From positions 156,640,178 through 156,704,177 of the forward strand of contig NC_134085.1 in the NCBI RefSeq assembly GCF_000715075.1: a DNA stretch of 64,000 nt. The letters are read 5' to 3'. The first letter of the stretch is position 1. Each line of letters opens with the position of its first letter. The notes under the pieces were generated by a model, which was given only the letters and a program-made list of their open reading frames with translations, searched no databases and was not told where the DNA came from. Source of the stretch: Nicotiana tabacum (taxonomy: Eukaryota > Streptophyta > Magnoliopsida > Solanales > Solanaceae). Made by a program: the position numbers and the translations under genes. Positions 46,338-56,290 of this stretch are shown here, in pieces.

Positions 46338-49300
46338 ATGACTACTTCAGAGAATAGTAACGAGGAAGAAAGGCCGATGAGCCAGTTGTTAAAAGAAGCG
46401 ATGGAAAAGATTGAAAGGATGGGACTAGAGATGAATGCAATGTAGCTAGCTTTAGCCAAAGCACAAAAGAGTCCTGAGCCATTGGGGCGCATGCCGGAAT
46501 ACCCTCATTCCGGCCCTTCCACAAGCCTCCCGAATCCCCGTTATCATCAAGAAAGAAGCCCTCATGATTCCCAAGCTCCACCACCCCATCAACCTCTCCC
46601 AACACCAAATATTCCCACCTTTGTGGGACCCCCATCAGCTACCTTGCAAAGAACGACCAGTGAGCCATTGTTTCAGGCCCACGATACGCAGTACTACCCC
46701 CCTGAGCCTACATTCTATGCCCCCGAGCCCCAGGCCTACAATCCGCACTTGGAGGTACCGACAGAGATTGAAAAGCCAGTTAAAGCCCCTGAACAGGATG
46801 AGGTATTGAGAAAGTTCAAAAGCCTGGAGCAGTCCTTCAGGAACCTGCACAGTTTGGGCAACCAAGTCAGCGTAGCTTACAAAGATCTATGCCCTTTCCC
46901 GGACGTCCAGCTCCCAGCTGGGTTCAAGATGCCTAAGTTTGATTTATATGAATGGCACGACGATCCCATGGCACATTTGCGGGGATTCTATAGCAAAATG
47001 AGAGGGGAAGGCGGCAAAGATGAGCTGCTGATAGCTTATTTCGGCCAAAGTCTGAGCGGATTTGCACTAGAATGGTATACCAGGCAGGATTCCAGTAGGT
47101 GGTACACTTGGGATGATCTGGCGCAGGCTTTTGCAGGTCATTTCCAGTACAATCTCGAGATAGTCCCTGACCGTCTCACATTATTGAGAACTGGGAAGAA
47201 ACCCGGGGAAAGTTTTCGCGAGTTCGGGTTCCGCTGGAGAGAACAAGCAGCTAGAGTCGATCCTCCCATGAGAGAGGGAGAGATGGTGGACTATTTCTTG
47301 CAGACACTGGATCCAACCTACTTTGGTCACTTGGTGACAACAGTTGGAAAATCTTTCAACGAGGTGGTCAAGATAGGGGTCATGATAGAAGAGGGTCTGA
47401 GGTCTGACAAAATCTTGAACTATTCGGCACTCAAAGCCACAACCTAGGCTATTCAAAGCGGCACAGGAGGTGCGCTGAGAAGAAAGAAAGAAGAGGTTGC
47501 CACGATCGAGGCAGACAGTTGGTCTAGGGCTGGCAGGCCGCACTACAACCAACCCAGACCTCACAGGTCAAACTACCTATACAACCCACCACAAAATTTC
47601 TATCCACCTCGAGAACCACATTGTTCCGTACACCAGGCCCAAGCATACACTCAGCCTCCGGTTCGCCCACAATGGCGCGCGCCGGTTCCCCAGAACATAT
47701 ATGCACCACCACAAAACACCTATCCTTCACCGAGGGCGTATAGAAACCCTTCAGGGGCAGGCTTCCGGGGAAATCCAGATGCTAGGAATGACAGGTTGCG
47801 GAAGCATAGAACTTTCACGGAGTTGGGAGAAACCTACACCGCTTTGTTCCACAAGCTGAGGCAATTGGGTTTGGTTAGTCCTGTCCAGACTCGAGAACCA
47901 AATCCCCCACCTCAGAATTTGGATCGATCAATAAGTTGTGAATACTGCTCAGGGATGCTCGGGCATGACACCGAGAAGTGTTGGAAGTTAAGGCATGCCA
48001 TACAGGATCTTATCGACACCAATAAGATCGAGGTCCAGACACCAGAAGCTCCTAACATCAACCAAAACCCACTGCCAGCGCACCACGAAACTCACATGAT
48101 TGAGTTAGTGTGTGAGGGAGGAGAGTTGAGAAAACCCTCACAAACAGTGATGATGATCCAAGCTGCCCCGAAAGAAGTCTCGACCAGTGGAGGGACGAGT
48201 GTACAGTCGCAGGGAGAAGGCGTCAAGCCGGTAGTGATATTGGGAAAGAGCCCGTCCGCCATAACAAGCAAACCCGAGCCAAGCAAGTTGGTAATATCAG
48301 GAATCCCGCCCACACTGGCAGTCGTGTTAAAAGGGGTATGTAGAGAACTGGTGACCATAAAGCCTGTGGTCCAGCTGCCGATGATTGACAGCAGATCTGT
48401 GCCTTGGAAATATGAAAAGGCAGTGGTGATGTACAAAGGAAAACAGGTGGAAGAAGTCAGTTGTGAAGCGCAAGGGCTGACTCGATCAGGTCGATGTTTT
48501 GCTCCGGTGGAGCTAAGAAGAACCAACCCAGTTGCAACCAAGAAACATGTGTCCGAAGAAGAAGCTGAAGAGTTCCTGAGGAAGATGAAAGTACAAGACT
48601 ATTCTGTGGTCGAACAGCTGAGAAAAACACCGGCCCAGATCTCACTGTTGTCATTACTGATCCATTCTGAGGAGCATCGTCGGGCCCTGTTGAAGATATT
48701 GAACGAAGCTCATGTACCCAGTGAGATTTCTGTAAACCACCTGGAAACCATTGCCAACAAGATTTTCAAGGTGAACAGGGTAACATTTTCAGACGATGAC
48801 CTGCCGATGGAAGGTATGGAGCACAATAAAGCTCTATACCTAGCCGTCAAATGTGAAGACTCGGTGGTAACTCGAGTATTGGTGGATAATGGCTCAAGCG
48901 CCAATATTTGTCCATTATCCACTCTGGACCAGTTAAAGATCGACCACGGAAGGATCCACAAGAACAGTATCTGTGTCCGAGGGTTTGACGGAAACGGAAC
49001 AGCTACTGTAGGGGATGTTGTACTTGAACTGACCATTGGTCCGGTCCTGTTTACCATGGAATTCCAGGTGTTGGACGCCACAGTATCTTACAACCTGCTG
49101 TTGGGACGACCCTGGATTCATGCAGCCAAAGCGGTGCCTTCCACCCTACATCAGATGGTGAAGTTCGAGTGGGAAAGACAAGAGGTCGTGTTACACGGCG
49201 AGGATACAACGTGCACCATGGGCGGAACCATTGTACCTTTCATAGAGACCACTGACGACAAAGGTCCTTGGGTCTACCAGATCTTCGATACAGGGTCGGC

Positions 49301-49796
49301 CAACAAAATCTCTGAAGGAGAGATCATCCCACACCCTAGGGTAGCGGCCGCAACGGTCATGATGGTCTCAGAAATGCTGGGTAATGGATTTGTACCAGGA
49401 AAAGGCCTGGGAGTCGAGCTTCAAGGGATTATCCAACCTGTCTCCCTTCCTAAAAATCTGGAAAATTTCGGATTGGGGTTCAAACCAACCGCAGCAGATA
49501 GGAAGCGAGCGCGAAAAATGAAGAAGAGGGTTTGGGTTTTGCCTAAACCAGTACCGCATCTCTCACGGTCTTTTGTCAAAGCAAGTGCCAGGGGGTCACC
49601 GGTCCCGAAGATTATAGGACCATTGATCGGTATAAATGAGGACCTGAATCAGAGTTTTGAGAGGCTCTTCACTGATGTCAGCGTGGTAGAAGCTGGGGAA
49701 GGTTCCAGCAGAACAGAGATACAGTTTGTGGGACCTGAGGCCAAGACCAACAATTGGACAGTTACTCATCTTCCTGTCCGAGGGGAGTCTTGGTAG
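46338..49796 (+). pseudogene. gag-pro: Ogre gag-protease, two in-frame TAG codons
   Basis: One frame runs from ATG 46338 to the TAG at 49794-49796, about 1150 codons, broken by TAG at 46443-46445 and 47445-47447. The N-terminus is Pro/Tyr-rich. The Retrotrans_gag domain lies at about 46930-47330 (KMPKFDLYEWHDDPMAHL, FALEWYTRQDSSRWYTW). A zinc-knuckle-like CEYC...H....C (CX2CX5HX4C) is at 47937-47985. The aspartic protease domain at about 48830-49190 has active site VLVDNGSSANI and later LLLGRPWIH. A G-patch-like segment (MLGNGFVPGKGLGVELQGI) follows at 49372-49430. It encodes the capsid, nucleocapsid and maturation protease. Both internal stops sit where a CAG-to-TAG change is the simplest cause. 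The stretch between the first stop and 46482 is short, so a downstream start is possible. Confidence 0.88.
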
Positions 49797-49994
49797 TAGG
49801 CTTTGATTTATGTTTTGTGTGTTTTGTTTTGTTCGGATTATCCCAGGGTGTAATCCAAATTTTACTTTCGTTTTTGTAAAAGTGTGAACCCTTTTATCCC
49901 GCAAGTTTAATAAAATTCTCTTCTTTCGCCCATTTTAATTTTGTTTCGTTCTTTTGTCTTTCTGAACAATTCTCTTTTTACTGGTTCTAATGAC
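49797..49994 (+). other. Spacer between gag-protease and pol, possible intron
   Basis: Gag-protease and pol lie in the same frame, separated by 198 T-rich bp with stops. Ogre elements are known to splice out an intron between protease and RT. Here a pyrimidine-rich tract, a CTAAT branch-point-like word (about 49987) and TGCACAG at 50001-50007 look like a 3' splice site. The nearest GT (49793) joined to that AG makes a TGA, so the donor is not identified. Confidence 0.45.
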
Positions 49995-52900
49995 ATGGCA
50001 TGCACAGAGGATCTTCGACCTAGTCTAATAAATCAATCTGAATCTGACTCAATAATGCAAGAGGTCGTTTGTGATGATGAATCTGAATGTGATGAAGGTG
50101 AAGCCTTCGAAGAGATAAACCGAGAATTATGCCAATTTGAAGAAAAACCCAAGCCTAACCTAAATGACACTGAGGCTGTAAACCTAGGAGACGCTGATAA
50201 CGTCCAAGAAACCAAAATCAGCATCCACATTGAGCCGAATGTCAGGGAAGAATTGATCAGAACCCTCATGGAATTCAAAGATGATTTTGCATGGTCCTAT
50301 GATGATATGCCTGGATTAAGCACAAATTTAGTGGTTCACAAATTGCCCACTGACCCGGCATACCCTCCGGTCAAGCAAAAACTAAGGAAATTTAAAACAG
50401 AAATGAGTGTAAAAATCAAAGAAGAGGTGATTAAGCAGTTGCAGGCAAAGGTCATTCGGGTCACTCGATATCCCGAGTGGTTGGCCAATGTGGTACCAGT
50501 CCTAAAGAAGGATGGAAAAATCAGGGTGTGCGTCGACTACCGCAACCTCAACAAAGCAAGTACCAAGGACAATTTTCCGTTACCCAACATTCATATCCTG
50601 ATCGATAATTGCGCTGGGCGCGAGATCGGATCCTTTGTGGATTGCTATGCGGGTTATCATCAGATCCTAATGGACGAGGAGGATGCTGAGAAGACAGCGT
50701 TTATTACGCCATGGGGAACCTATTGCTATCGGGTAATGCCGTTCGGGTTAAAGAACGCCGGGGCAACGTACATGCGAGCAATGACTGCCGTGTTTCATGA
50801 CATGATACACAAAGAAATCGAGGTGTACGTCGATGATGTGATCATCAAATCTTGGCGTCAGGAGGACCATGTGGCAGACCTAAGGAGATTTTTCCAAAGA
50901 CTCCGAAGGTATGATATCAAGCTTAACCCGGCCAAATGCGCATTCGGGGTTCCATCAGGAAAGTTGCTAGGATTCATCGTCAGTCGACGGGGGATTGAGT
51001 TAGACCCATCCAAAATTGAATCCATCCGAGATTTGTCACCGCCAAGGAACAAAACAGAGGTAATGAGTTTGCTGGGTAGACTCAATTACATCAGCAGGTT
51101 CATCGCTCAACTCACAACAACTTGTGAGCCCATATTTCGGCTGCTGAGAAAGGATACTGCGGTAGGTTGGACGGCAGAGTGTCAGGAGGCTTTCGACCAA
51201 ATCAAAGGGTATCTGTCTAATCCACCCGTATTGGTCCCGCCTAAGCCCGGGAAGCCCCTAATTCTTTACCTGACGGTCTTGGAAAATTCATTTTGTTATG
51301 TATTGGGGCAACATGATGACACAGGAAGGAAGGAGCAAGCCATCTACTATCTTAGCAAGAAATTCATAGTACATGAGGTCAAGTACACTCAACTCGAGAA
51401 AACATGTTGCACCCTAACATGGGTAGCTCAGAAGTTGAAACACTACCTGTCTTCGTATACTACTTATCTCATATCCCGCTTGGACCCATTGAAGATATCT
51501 TTCAGAAACCTATGCCCACGGGAAGGTTGGCAAAATGGCAAATTCTGCTCACAGAGTTTGATATCGTCTATGTAACGAGGACGGCCATGAAAGCCCAGGC
51601 GCTGGCAGACCATTTGGCAGAGAATCCCGTTGATGAAAAATACGAGCCCTTAAGAACGTATTTTCCTGACGAAGAGGTAATGCATACAAATGAGTTGGAA
51701 TTGCCTGAGGAACCGGGTTGGAAGCTTTTCTTCGATGGAGCTGCAAACGCGAAAGGGGTTGGAATAGGAGCAGTACTCATTTCTGAAACAGGACGGCATT
51801 ATCCTGTTACGGCTCAACTACGATTCTATTGCACCAACAATATGGCCGAGTATGAGACTTGCATTCTGGGTCTGCGCTTGGCTGCTGACATGGATGTCCA
51901 AGACGTCTTGGTCTTGGGAGACTCGGACCTCTTGGTACATCAAATTCAGGGTGAATGGGAAATACGAGATCTAAAACTCATACCATACCGACAATGCTTG
52001 CATGATCTGAGCAAGCAATTTCGATCGGTGAAGTTCAAACACATCCCGAGAGTTCACAATGAGGTTGCGGATGCCTTGGCCACCTTAGCATCAATGTTGC
52101 ACCACCCTGACAAAATGTATGTTGATCCTCTGCACATCCAGGTCCGTGATCAGCACGCCTACTGCAATGCCATAGAAGAAGAAGCAGATGGCGAACCTTG
52201 GTTTCATGATATCAAGGAATACCTCAGAATGGGGATATATCCAGAACATGCCTCTGGAGACCAAAAAAGAGCCCTTCGGCGTTTGTCGAATGGTTTCTTC
52301 TTCAGCGGAGGAGTATTGTACAAAAGAACCCCGGATTTGGGATTGTTGAGATGCATAGATGCCAGTCAAGCAACGACGGTTATGGCAGAGGTACATGCTG
52401 GAGTTTGTGGGCCACACATGAGCGGATATGTATTGGCAAGAAAGATCCTTCGAACAGGGTGTTATTGGCTCACCATGGAACACGACTGTATCACTTTCGT
52501 GAGGAAATGCCATCAGTGCCAGATACATGGAGATCTGATTCATTCTCCGCCAGCAGAGTTACATACGATGTCAGCACCCTGGCCGTTTGTAGCATGGGGC
52601 ATGGATGTCATTGGACCTATCGAACCAGCAGCATCCAACGGCCATAGATTCATTCTAGTGACCATTGATTACTTCACCAAATGGGTTGAGGCTAAAACCT
52701 TCAAATCGGTAACCAAAAAGGCAGTGGTGGACTTTGTTCATTCCCATATCATCTGCAGATTTGGGATCCCAAAAGTGATCATCACGGATAACGGTGCGAA
52801 TCTTAATAGCAGCTTGATGAGAGAGGTATGCCAACAATTCAAGATTACACACCGCAATTCCACCTCATATCGTCCCAAGGCGAATGGAGCAGTCGAAGCA

Positions 52901-53446
52901 GCCAATAAGAATATCAAGAAGATACTGCGAAAAATGGTGGAAGGGTCCAGACAATGGCGCGAGAGATTACCCTTTGCTTTGTTGGGTTACCGCACTACCG
53001 TCCGAACTTCCATAGGCACAACTCCTTATTTGTTGGTGTACGGAACTGAGGCCGTAATACCAGTGGAAGTCGAAATTCCGTCCCTCCGAATTGTCGCTGA
53101 AGCCGAGATTAATGATGATGAATGGGTCAAAGCTCGATTGGAACAGTTGAGCCTGATAGATGAGAAAAGATTGGCAGTAGTGTGCCATGGTCAGCTGTAC
53201 CAGAAGAGAATGGCAAGAACATATAATAAGAAGGTGCGCCCCAGGAAGTTTGAAGTAGGGCAGCAGGTATTGAAGAAGATCCTCCCACATCAGGTCGAGG
53301 CAAAAGGCAAATTCGCCCCAAATTGGCAAGGGCCTTATATCGTGACCAGAGTATTGTCCAACGGTGCTTTGTGTTTGACAGATGTCGAGGGGAGATGTGT
53401 TGACATGGCTATCAATTCTGATGCAGTCAAGAGATATTATGCGTAA
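49995..53446 (+). pseudogene. pol: Ogre pol (RT, RNase H, second RNase H, integrase), one frameshift
   Basis: The first frame runs from ATG 49995 (MACTEDLRPSLINQSE; the open frame itself extends up to 49941) and breaks at about 51494, where the coding moves to another frame until TAA 53444-53446. This fits loss of one base. Domains: reverse transcriptase about 50330-50880 with VCVDYRNLN, MPFGLKNAGATY and intact YVDD (50825-50836); RNase H about 51150-51480; a second RNase H about 51715-52110 with FFDGAANAKG, NMAEYE, GDSDL and NEVADALATL, which retains the acidic residues; integrase zinc finger about 52385-52525 (HAGVCGPH...CHQCQ); integrase core with GMDVIGPI, ITDNGAN and GAVEAANKN (D, D, E present). 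The C-terminus lacks a chromodomain. The dual RNase H marks the Tat/Ogre lineage. Confidence 0.92.
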
Positions 53447-53707
53447 TTTCTTTAATTATAGCAATTATTGGTTCGTTTGTTTGTATTTGGCATTTATTGG
53501 ATAATAAGATGACGGAGGCAATTCTTTCTTCTATCCACACACTTTTAACCCTTGCTTCCCCCTTTGAGCCTTAAGTTATTATTTCATACCCCTCTTTTGG
53601 AATCACTAATGGAAAAAAAAAGAGGAGAAAAGAAAAGAAAAAGAAAATGAAAAGAATGAAAAAGAAAAAGGAAGATAAAAATCATAAAAAATACAAAACC
53701 GTGGGAA

Positions 53708-53743
53708 CTACGTTTGACCTGATTCCTCGAAGAGGATACGTAG
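53708..53743 (+). other. Boundary stem-loop, inner copy 3 (after pol)
   Basis: Outer stem CTACG (53708-53712) with CGTAG (53739-53743); inner stem TCCTC (53724-53728) with GAGGA (53732-53736); 3-nt loop GAA. It is followed by GGCGCC. Confidence 0.75.
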
Positions 53744-54040
53744 GCGCCTCACGGCTCGGTCATAGTGTGCATAATGTCCATAAGTATGCATAATAGGCAC
53801 AGTGTGCATAACGCACGTAGCTCAACCTAGAGTAAAAATAAAATCCCCCAAGCAAGAAAACTGGGGCAGAGGTTATGTTTTAAAAATTCCAACAAAGGTT
53901 TGATTCCAAAAGTTGTAGCGGATCACCGATCCCCAGCAAAGAAGAGGATCGTAAGACTGGGAATAAATTTATGGTCAAAGGAATCTCCAGAAGAGATGGT
54001 CGTATCGACAACACCCCGATTCCTCGATAAAAAAATAAAA

Positions 54041-54220
54041 TGAGAGAGTCTTATCGGTGAAAACCCTCACAGGCACCGAAAGGCGACGTAAGATGAAAGA
54101 TATGAAATGAGAGAGTCTTATTGGTGAAAACCTTCACAGGCACCATAAGGCGCCGGGAGATGAGAGAAAGAGAGAGTCTCATTAGTGAAAACCCCTCGAA
54201 GGGCACTATGAGGCGACAAG
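54041..54220 (+). repeat. Three tandem ~64-bp units, each a covarying hairpin
   Basis: Each unit starts GAGAGAGTCT and contains a hairpin: CGGTG/CACCG (54055-54078), TGGTG/CACCA (54122-54145), TAGTG/CACTA (54183-54208). Inner stems are CCT/AGG, CCT/AGG and CCC/GGG. Related hairpins occur in the outer element at 32390-32660. Confidence 0.7.
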
Positions 54221-54963
54221 ACAAATCAACAAAAGCTACCACATTCGCAACGAAATGGACACTCATTTATCATCCCCAGCAAGTCAGACCATCAGGCAAA
54301 TCGATTGATACAAATAGACTGGGTCGGGAATCTATGGTGCATGTCATGATCACGGGGACCAGTCATGTCCTCCAGATAAGTTCTTCTGAGTTTCTTCTCC
54401 CACCAAATATTGGTTCAGAAAGATTTTCTCCCTTTCTATCTTTTATTTTCTCTTCCTAAAAATTTGTCTTGAAAAGGATTTTTCAAAGCTTACTACCAGA
54501 GACCGAAGGGGAGTTCATCCAATGCAGGATAACACAAACAGTCTTAAAAGCCGGCCCTAGGCAATGCAATAATCGTGCCTCGCAGTTTTGGAGGAAGTAA
54601 GCTCCAAAGGGAATGGTTTCAGGAGTAAAAGCAGATTCCCACAGTATGTGCTTAAAGAAAAGTAGAAAAGGGAACAAATTTAAAACCAGCCCCAGCAGGC
54701 TAGAGACCCCCAGCAGACAATTTTGTCCACTAACCAATTATGGGGACATAGAGCAAGAAAAGGGGAAGAGAGGAAAAATCATCCGCCGGAAAGGCACCCT
54801 CTACCACCACGATCAAAACTAATTAAATCCTTTTGTCTGCTGTAGGAAAACAAAGGATTGATGATGGCAGCGAGAGGCAACGCCAGGGAAGTCACCAAAA
54901 ACCGGGGCAGAAAATTTTCTACCGATTGTCAAAATTTTCTCGGAAGAACAGGGAAACAATTTC

Positions 54964-55970
54964 AAATACATTTAAGTTCTAGGTCGCCCACCAGTAAAAT
55001 GCGGGAATACATTTAAGTTCTAGGTCGCCCACCAGTAAAATGCGGGAATACATTTAAGTTCTAGGTCGCCCACCAGTAAAATGCGGGAATACTTTTATGT
55101 TCTAGGTCGCCCACCAGTATAATGCGGGAATACATTTAAGTTCTAGGTCACCCACCAGTAAAATGCGGGAATACTTTTAAGTTCTAGGTCGCCCACCAGT
55201 AAAATGCGGGAATACATTTAAGTTCTAGGTCGCCCACCAGTAAAATGCGGGAATACTTTTAAGTTCTAGGTCGCCCACCAGTAAAATGCGGGAATACATT
55301 TAAGTTCTAGGTCACCCACCAGTAAAATGCGGGAATACTTTTAAGTTCTAGGTCGCCCACCAGTAAAATGCGGGAATACATTTAAGTTCTAGGTCGCCCA
55401 CCAGTATAATGCGGGAATACATTTAAGTTCTAGGTCGCCCACCAGTAAAATGCGGGAATACTTTTAAGTTCTAGGTCGCCCACCAGTAAAATGCGGGAAT
55501 ACTTTTAAGTTCTAGGTCGCCCACCAGTATAATGCGGGAATACATTTAAGTTCTAGGTCGCCCACCAGTAAAATGCGGGAATACATTTAAGTTCTAGGTC
55601 GCCCACCAGTAAAATGCGGGAATACTTTTAAGTTCTAGGTCGCCCACCAGTATAATGCGGGAATACATTTAAGTTCTAGGTCGCCCACCAGTAAAATGCG
55701 GGAATACTTTTAAGTTCTAGGTCGCCCACCAGTAAAATGCGGGAATACTTTTAAGTTCTAGGTCGCCCACCAGTAAAATGCGGGAATACATTTAAGTTCT
55801 AGGTCGCCCACCAGTAAAATGCGGGAATACATTTAAGTTCTAGGTCGCCCACCAGTATAATGCGGGAATACATTTAAGTTCTAGGTCGCCCACCAGTATA
55901 ATGCGGGAATACATTTTGTCTGTTCATTCCATATTCTAGGTCGCCCACAAGTATAAATGCAGGCATGTCA
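54964..55970 (+). repeat. 41-bp minisatellite, 23 units plus one degenerate
   Basis: The unit is AATACATTTAAGTTCTAGG + TCGCCCACCAGTAAAATGCG + GG. Units are nearly identical. The only frequent variants are CATTT/CTTTT, GTAAAAT/GTATAAT and GTCGCCC/GTCACCC. A 24th, diverged unit with a 25-bp insertion ends at about 55970. Such arrays in the 3' untranslated region are known from Ogre elements, where they can seed satellite DNA. Confidence 0.95.
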
Positions 55971-56090
55971 TTACCAATAGGAGACGCACTTTCTCAGTTT
56001 AGTTTCACCATAGGAGACGCACTTCCTAAGTTTAATTTTACCAATAGGAGACCCGCCTGTAGAACGGAGGTTGTTGTATGCCAAAGAAAA

Positions 56091-56290
56091 GAAGTAATCA
56101 GGCGTCCACCTAGAGAATAAGGACAAAGGAAGGAAGAAATCAGGCGTCCACCTGGAGAACAAGGACATAGAAAGAAAAAATCAGGCGTCCACCTAGAGAA
56201 CAAGGACAAAGAAAAGAAGAAATTAGGCGTCCACCTGGAGAACAAGGATAAAAGAAAAAGAAATCAGGCACCCACCTGGAGAATAAGGGA
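56091..56290 (+). repeat. ~41-bp minisatellite, 5 units (shared with the outer element)
   Basis: Core AGGCGTCCACCTGGAGAAC followed by AAGGA and an A/G-rich spacer. It is the same core, on the element's own strand, as the 15-unit array at 30587-31269. Confidence 0.85.

Larger units (their letters stand above)
53447..54963 (+). other. 3' non-coding region of the inner element, part 1
   Basis: A purine-rich tract (53611-53690), a boundary stem-loop (53708-53743), and a block shared with the outer element (53830-53900). TCCCCAGCA occurs at 53930-53938 and 54273-54281, with related words at 54689-54717. Three tandem covarying hairpins lie at 54041-54220, and the 12-bp palindrome AGAAAATTTTCT at about 54907. 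No gene. Confidence 0.75.

Noticed and set aside
49793..50007. A specific intron from GT at 49793 to AG at 50007
   Set aside because: Joining these sites produces a TGA at the junction, and the alternative AG at 50009 is out of frame with pol.
54964..55970. Regular 41-bp array resembling a CRISPR
   Set aside because: The whole unit repeats, there are no unique spacers, and it lies in a plant retrotransposon 3' region.
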